Shown here: positions 6,124 to 9,653 of the stretch, in pieces
Position numbering within the stretch: the stretch's first letter is position 1
How the letters are laid out: each line of letters opens with the position of its first letter
NCBI GenBank assembly: GCA_947464365.1
Contig: CANHWS010000121.1
Coordinates: forward strand, 1 to 9,653
DNA length: 9,653 nucleotides
Reading direction: 5' to 3'
DNA from: Cytophagaceae bacterium
GTDB lineage: Bacteria > Bacteroidota > Bacteroidia > Cytophagales > Flexibacteraceae
Program-made: the position numbers and the translations under genes
Notes under the pieces: generated by a model
The model's database searches: none
What the model saw: the letters and a program-made list of their open reading frames with translations, nothing else
What the model was told of the DNA's origin: nothing

Positions 6124-7548
6124 TCAGGATGCTTTATCAGATTTTCGCTTGGTTTTTGGCTTTGTTTTGGCCATTTGGGAGGCCGAACCATTGTCTTCAG
6201 TTGGTGCTTGTTGCCCTTCGAGTTTTTCCATCTGGTACCAACCAACGATCGGGAAGTGATCGCTCAGACCAACTTGATCCCAGGTCTCAAAGTTAAGGAC
6301 CCGAAAGCTTGGGCTACAAAACTGGTTATCTATCCTGAGAAACGGGATCTTGCCATTGAAACTAAAATCAAATCCCGAGCCAGCTTCCTCGAAAGCATTG
6401 TCTAGATGCTTCCGGAATGTGGTGTAGGTATAGCTATAAGGCAAGTCATTATAATCTCCACAGACTATCACTGGATAGGGTGATGACTTGATATTACTGT
6501 CAAGTAGCCGGACCTGCTGTGTGCGCTCTAAAAAGCCATGTCTTAGTTTACTACCGACTGATTTGGCATTTTGTTTAATCTTCTCGCCCCCACCCTTTGT
6601 ATTGAGCTCGCGTTCTTTAAGCTGCAAACTATGCAGGTGGACATCATAAACTCGGATAATGCCTTTGGGAGTCCTGACATCTGCGTACATGATTTGGTTG
6701 TTGGGGCCATCACTTTTGTGCAATGTTTTGTGGCCAACGATCGGGAACTTGCTGTAGATGATCATCCCTAACTGACCTTGTACCCAATAGGTGCGCCGGG
6801 CCTCACTAAAGTAGCGGTACTTAAAGCCTACCTCCTGCATTTGCTCGTCAAAGTCGAAACCGAAGCGTTTGGCGTTGTTGTAATACTCTTGCAAGCAGAT
6901 GATATCAGCATCTGTACCCTGTAGCCAAGTGACCATTGCCTTAGCTTCCTCTTTGGTGCGATCCCGAACCAGACCATAGCCCTGCATCATCCGGATGTTA
7001 TAGCTAACGACTTTTAGATCGTGGTGTACGACATCTGGTGACACATTGATCGCTAAGGTTGCCCGTAGGTGTTTAAACCCGATCAGGATAGTTGCTAAAG
7101 GGAGCAATAGATGCGCCGGCTTGCTGCGAAAGCCCCACATCAACATAAACAAAAACTGCAGGACTAGGAAAATCGGGATCGTATAGCCAACAAATGGAGC
7201 CCTCCAGTTTACCTCAGGCGACACGTCTGTGGCATAATAGGCCGCAATCGTTAGCAATGACAAGATGATGTTAAGGATCATCATCTTGGCCCCTGATTTG
7301 CGCCACGCAGTTACAACCATTAGCTTGATAGGGTGCGGCTTGGGCTTAACCTGAATTGGCCCATTAACTCTGGAGGCAGGTGCTAAAGAGGTTTTATTGC
7401 CCCTAGACCCGCCCCAAAGCTGTTTCAACCAGCCGACCAACTTGGCACCAATACCGCCACCAGTAGCTGAGGTCTTGGACCGATGATTTGGTGGATGGTT
7501 GTTTTTACTCGGCTCCTGATTATACTGCCCACCGACGTTGAGCATCAT
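6124..7548 (-). CDS. Membrane-anchored endonuclease/exonuclease/phosphatase (EEP) family protein
   Basis: This 474-residue protein carries a C-terminal EEP domain (about 177-438), the DNase I/sphingomyelinase fold that cleaves phosphate esters with Mg. Visible active-site elements are Asn184 in VVSYNIR, Glu221 in ICLQEYY, His304 in DVHLHS, Asp365 and Asn367 in CGDYND, Asp407 in RIDNQF, and Asp430-His431 in GLSDHFPI. All key residues are present. Before it lie three membrane helices at about 88-106, 118-138 and 146-164. Positive charges before the first helix and between the second and third (GFRSKPAH) suggest the N-terminus is inside and the EEP domain in the periplasm. A polar Gly/Lys-rich N-terminal tail of about 85 residues and a basic C-terminal tail (460-474) make it longer than usual relatives. 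The start ATG overlaps the MBL gene stop (ATGA), supporting translational coupling. The substrate may be nucleic acid, a phospholipid or another phosphoester; the sequence does not say. Confidence 0.88.
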   Translation of the reverse strand: MMLNVGGQYNQEPSKNNHPPNHRSKTSATGGGIGAKLVGWLKQLWGGSRGNKTSLAPASRVNGPIQVKPKPHPIKLMVVTAWRKSGAKMMILNIILSLLTIAAYYATDVSPEVNWRAPFVGYTIPIFLVLQFLFMLMWGFRSKPAHLLLPLATILIGFKHLRATLAINVSPDVVHHDLKVVSYNIRMMQGYGLVRDRTKEEAKAMVTWLQGTDADIICLQEYYNNAKRFGFDFDEQMQEVGFKYRYFSEARRTYWVQGQLGMIIYSKFPIVGHKTLHKSDGPNNQIMYADVRTPKGIIRVYDVHLHSLQLKERELNTKGGGEKIKQNAKSVGSKLRHGFLERTQQVRLLDSNIKSSPYPVIVCGDYNDLPYSYTYTTFRKHLDNAFEEAGSGFDFSFNGKIPFLRIDNQFCSPSFRVLNFETWDQVGLSDHFPIVGWYQMEKLEGQQAPTEDNGSASQMAKTKPKTKRKSDKAS

Positions 7549-8402
7549 AGTTCGGATAGCTTAAACGTCTGGTCAATTTTGATGCCCGTTTCGGTCTGGA
7601 CAAGGGTAGCACACTCGACGACAGGATCATGCTCAAACATAAGGACCCAGTTGTTTGTCACCGCAAGGCCAAGGAAGTCGGCTTTTTCCTGCAAAGTCAA
7701 TAAAGGACGCATGTCGTAGGCCATGATGTAGGGCAAGGGGATATGACCCGAACTAGGCAACAAGTCAGCCACAAATGCGACTTTGCGACCTTTGTATGGC
7801 AGGATCGGGATCATCATTTGCTCAGTGTGGCCATTGACCACATAGACCTGCATCCCGGGCCAGACATGGTTAGCATCCAAGAGGCCACTGCTTGGCGTAT
7901 CTAGTAAGTTGAGCTGACTAGCCTGTTGAATTGGTAGGATATTTTCTTTGAGAAAGCTTGCCTTTTCGCGCGGGTTAGGCTCAGTGGCCCATTGCCAATG
8001 CGCTGCGTTGCTGACATAAGTAGCATTTGCAAATGTAGGTCTGTAACCACCATTACCATCTGAGACCACTGAGCCGCCAACATGGTCAAAGTGCAAGTGG
8101 GTCAGGAAATTAATGGCAACATCATCAAAAGCAATGCTATGGGTAGCCAAGGAAGCACGCAGCGAATGATCACCATGCAGATAATAAAACCCAAAGAACT
8201 TGGCGCTTTGTTTGTCGCCTATGCCACTATCGATCAGCATGGCTCTGTTGCCATCTATCGCCAAAAGACAGCGCATCGCCCACGAACACATATTGTTTTC
8301 GTCTGCTGGGTTGAGCCGTTGCCAAATACTCTTGGGCACCACTCCGAACATGGCGCCTCCGTCTAGCTTAAAATTTCCGGTCTCGATGCTGAATAGCTGC
8401 AT
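7545..8402 (-). CDS. MBL-fold metallo-hydrolase
   Basis: This metallo-beta-lactamase-fold hydrolase has 285 residues. Metal ligands are in place: HLHFDH (His102, His104, Asp106, His107), His192 in VNGHTEQM, Asp213 in FVADLLP and His258 in MFEHDP, numbering from the ATG at 8402. The N-terminus MQLFSIETGNFKLDGGAMFG and the later NPADENN, RCLLAIDG and IDSGIGDKQ match a well-populated Bacteroidota branch of the family that usually begins exactly there. The frame stays open upstream to 8618. That extension would run antisense over the first 25 codons of rarA and adds an unrelated Gly-rich stretch, so I exclude it. The family includes lactonases, esterases and phosphodiesterases, and the substrate here is not predictable. 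The protein has no signal peptide from this start and is likely cytoplasmic. It is first in a tight three-gene minus-strand unit with the EEP and TPR genes. Confidence 0.9.
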   Translation of the reverse strand: MQLFSIETGNFKLDGGAMFGVVPKSIWQRLNPADENNMCSWAMRCLLAIDGNRAMLIDSGIGDKQSAKFFGFYYLHGDHSLRASLATHSIAFDDVAINFLTHLHFDHVGGSVVSDGNGGYRPTFANATYVSNAAHWQWATEPNPREKASFLKENILPIQQASQLNLLDTPSSGLLDANHVWPGMQVYVVNGHTEQMMIPILPYKGRKVAFVADLLPSSGHIPLPYIMAYDMRPLLTLQEKADFLGLAVTNNWVLMFEHDPVVECATLVQTETGIKIDQTFKLSEL

Positions 8403-8544
8403 GGTGTAGTATGGCTGAACTGGAGTACAATAACGTAAAAAAACAGTGATAAAGACTACGAAAAGCCATATTTGGGGCTGATTACTTATAGGTGCCGACC
8501 CTAAATTGGCATTGCCGTTCAGGATATTGGCACCAAATTGCAAC
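8403..8544. promoter_or_regulatory. Divergent promoter region between the MBL gene and rarA
   Basis: This is a 142-base gap between outward-facing starts. For rarA, CATATTTG (8467-8474) and TAAATTGG (8502-8509) are each one mismatch from TAnnTTTG, but neither has a convincing -33 element. For the MBL operon, the minus strand reads TTTTTTTACGTTATTG around 8427-8442, an AT-rich stretch with no consensus match. Regulatory function is inferred mainly from position. Confidence 0.3.
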
Positions 8545-9653
8545 ATGCTTTTCGCACCCCCACCTAACCCTCGTCCGCTCGCCGAACGCATCAGACCAAC
8601 GAACTTGGCCCAATACATCGGCCAGGATCATTTAGTAGGTCCAGATGGTGTCCTACGTCGAATGGCAGAGCACGGTGTACTTCACTCGATCATACTGTGG
8701 GGCCCACCCGGAGTTGGAAAGACGACCTTGGCCCGCATCTTGGCACAGGCTCAAAACCGCCCTTTCATCGCACTGAGTGCCATACAGGTAGGTGTCAAAG
8801 AGGTCCGAGAGGTCATCGAGAAAGCCAAGACTCAACCAGGAACCATTTTGTTTCTGGACGAGATCCACCGATTTAGCAAGTCACAACAGGATGCTTTGCT
8901 TAAGGCTGTTGAAGAGGGCCTATTGACCTTAATCGGTGCGACAACAGAGAATCCTTCATTCGAGGTTAACAATGCACTACTAAGCCGATGTCGTGTCTAT
9001 ACACTCCGCCCACTTGAGCAACATCATCTAGTAGCTTTACTACGCTCGGCATTGGTTGACGACGATATTTTAGCAGCCAAGGCAATCACTCTGTCAGAAT
9101 ATGAGGCCCTAATCAGGCTTTCTGGCGGTGATGCGCGCTCTTTGTTAAACCTGCTGGAGCTGGTCGTAGATTTCCTGAGCGATGGCAACAAGGGGCCAAT
9201 CATAATTGACGATTCGGCTGTGATCAAGGCGGCTCAAACCCGTACCGTTCTTTATGACAAGGATGGGGAGCAGCATTATGACATCATCTCGGCCTTTATC
9301 AAATCGATTAGGGGGAGCGACCCGAACGCGGCAACTTATTACCTCGCTCGTATGATCGCTGGCGGTGAAGACCCCAAGTTTATTGCCAGAAGGTTGGTCA
9401 TCTTGGCCAGTGAGGACATCGGCAATGCCAACCCAACGGCCATGGTGATGGCGTCAGCTTGTTTCCAGTCGGTGTCGTTTATCGGCATGCCTGAGTCAAG
9501 GATCATCCTATCCCAGATGGTAACCTATTTGGCAGCCTCACCCAAGTCAAACGCTAGTTACGTTGCCATAAATCAGGCGCAGGCTACCGTGGCCAAAACT
9601 GGTGACCTACCAGTTCCATTGCATTTGCGCAACGCCCCCACCAAACTAATGAA
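8545..9653 (+). CDS. rarA: Replication-associated recombination protein RarA (MgsA), 3' end cut off by the window
   Basis: RarA is a AAA+ ATPase related to clamp loaders and RuvB. It acts at stalled replication forks and is the bacterial counterpart of WRNIP1/Mgs1. The frame runs from ATG 8545 to the window edge without a stop: 369 codons of a protein usually 420-450 long. Motifs in order are PLAERIRPTNLAQYIGQDHL at the start, Walker A GPPGVGKTT (53-61), Walker B ILFLDEIHRF with Asp105-Glu106, sensor 1 GATTENPSF with Asn136, arginine finger Arg148 in LLSRC, sensor 2 Arg198 in SGGDARSLLN, and the family signature GEDPKFIARRLVILASEDIGNANP (first residue 274). That signature separates RarA from RuvB and DnaX. 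All ATPase residues are intact, and only the end of the C-terminal tetramerisation domain is missing. The gene is divergent from the MBL gene and has no Shine-Dalgarno. Confidence 0.96.
   Translation, partial: MLFAPPPNPRPLAERIRPTNLAQYIGQDHLVGPDGVLRRMAEHGVLHSIILWGPPGVGKTTLARILAQAQNRPFIALSAIQVGVKEVREVIEKAKTQPGTILFLDEIHRFSKSQQDALLKAVEEGLLTLIGATTENPSFEVNNALLSRCRVYTLRPLEQHHLVALLRSALVDDDILAAKAITLSEYEALIRLSGGDARSLLNLLELVVDFLSDGNKGPIIIDDSAVIKAAQTRTVLYDKDGEQHYDIISAFIKSIRGSDPNAATYYLARMIAGGEDPKFIARRLVILASEDIGNANPTAMVMASACFQSVSFIGMPESRIILSQMVTYLAASPKSNASYVAINQAQATVAKTGDLPVPLHLRNAPTKLM

Noticed and set aside
8403..8618. A 72-codon N-terminal extension of the MBL hydrolase frame
   Set aside because: It runs antisense to the first 25 codons of rarA, has no resemblance to the family, and the well-conserved family start MQLFSIETGNFKLDGG begins at 8402. 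The open frame looks accidental.
9024..9227. A minus-strand frame opposite rarA
   Set aside because: It is antisense to conserved AAA+ sequence including the sensor 2 region, with no supporting signals.

Overview
The window looks like chromosomal DNA of a Bacteroidota bacterium, probably on the Cytophagia/Sphingobacteriia side, although I cannot place it more exactly. The reasons are the metallo-hydrolase start MQLFSIETGNFKLDGG, the HisH start IVKYNAGNIRSV and the very short CspA-type protein, all of which read like Bacteroidota family members. Most starts also lack a Shine-Dalgarno sequence, and a perfect TAnnTTTG promoter element (TACATTTG) sits just before hisH. Base composition and codon use look even across the window. 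I see no insertion sequence, phage gene, CRISPR array, tRNA or rRNA. This is mostly an ordinary housekeeping region with a few points of interest.

Layout. (1) Positions 1-2087 hold two menaquinone genes facing each other: the 3' part of menA (+) and a complete isochorismate synthase gene, menF (-). A minus-strand terminator hairpin lies between them. (2) A promoter-bearing gap of about 160 bases leads to a small cold-shock protein gene (+, 2245-2433). It has a structured 3' untranslated region and a strong intrinsic terminator at 2524-2552. (3) A gap with no convincing gene (2553-2816) is followed by a minus-strand gene for a TPR lipoprotein (2817-3950). (4) A lone hisH (+, 4136-4750) has its promoter element almost on its start codon. 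(5) Three tightly packed minus-strand genes follow. They encode an MBL-fold hydrolase (8402-7545), a membrane-anchored endonuclease/exonuclease/phosphatase (EEP) domain protein (7548-6124, ATGA overlap) and a secreted TPR-like protein (6114-4747, 9-base gap). Their last gene overlaps the end of hisH by four bases. (6) rarA (+) starts at 8545 and runs off the right edge.

How the genes work together. MenF makes isochorismate from chorismate at the start of menaquinone synthesis. MenA prenylates the naphthoate ring near the end, so the left edge is part of a respiratory quinone cluster. HisH supplies ammonia to HisF for histidine synthesis, but no other his gene is nearby. The MBL-EEP-TPR trio looks like one transcription unit. 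By predicted topology it puts a phosphodiesterase-type domain and a helical repeat protein in the periplasm, and its substrate is unknown. It is the best candidate here for an undescribed functional module, but the evidence is gene order only. RarA is a replication-fork AAA+ ATPase unrelated to its neighbours.
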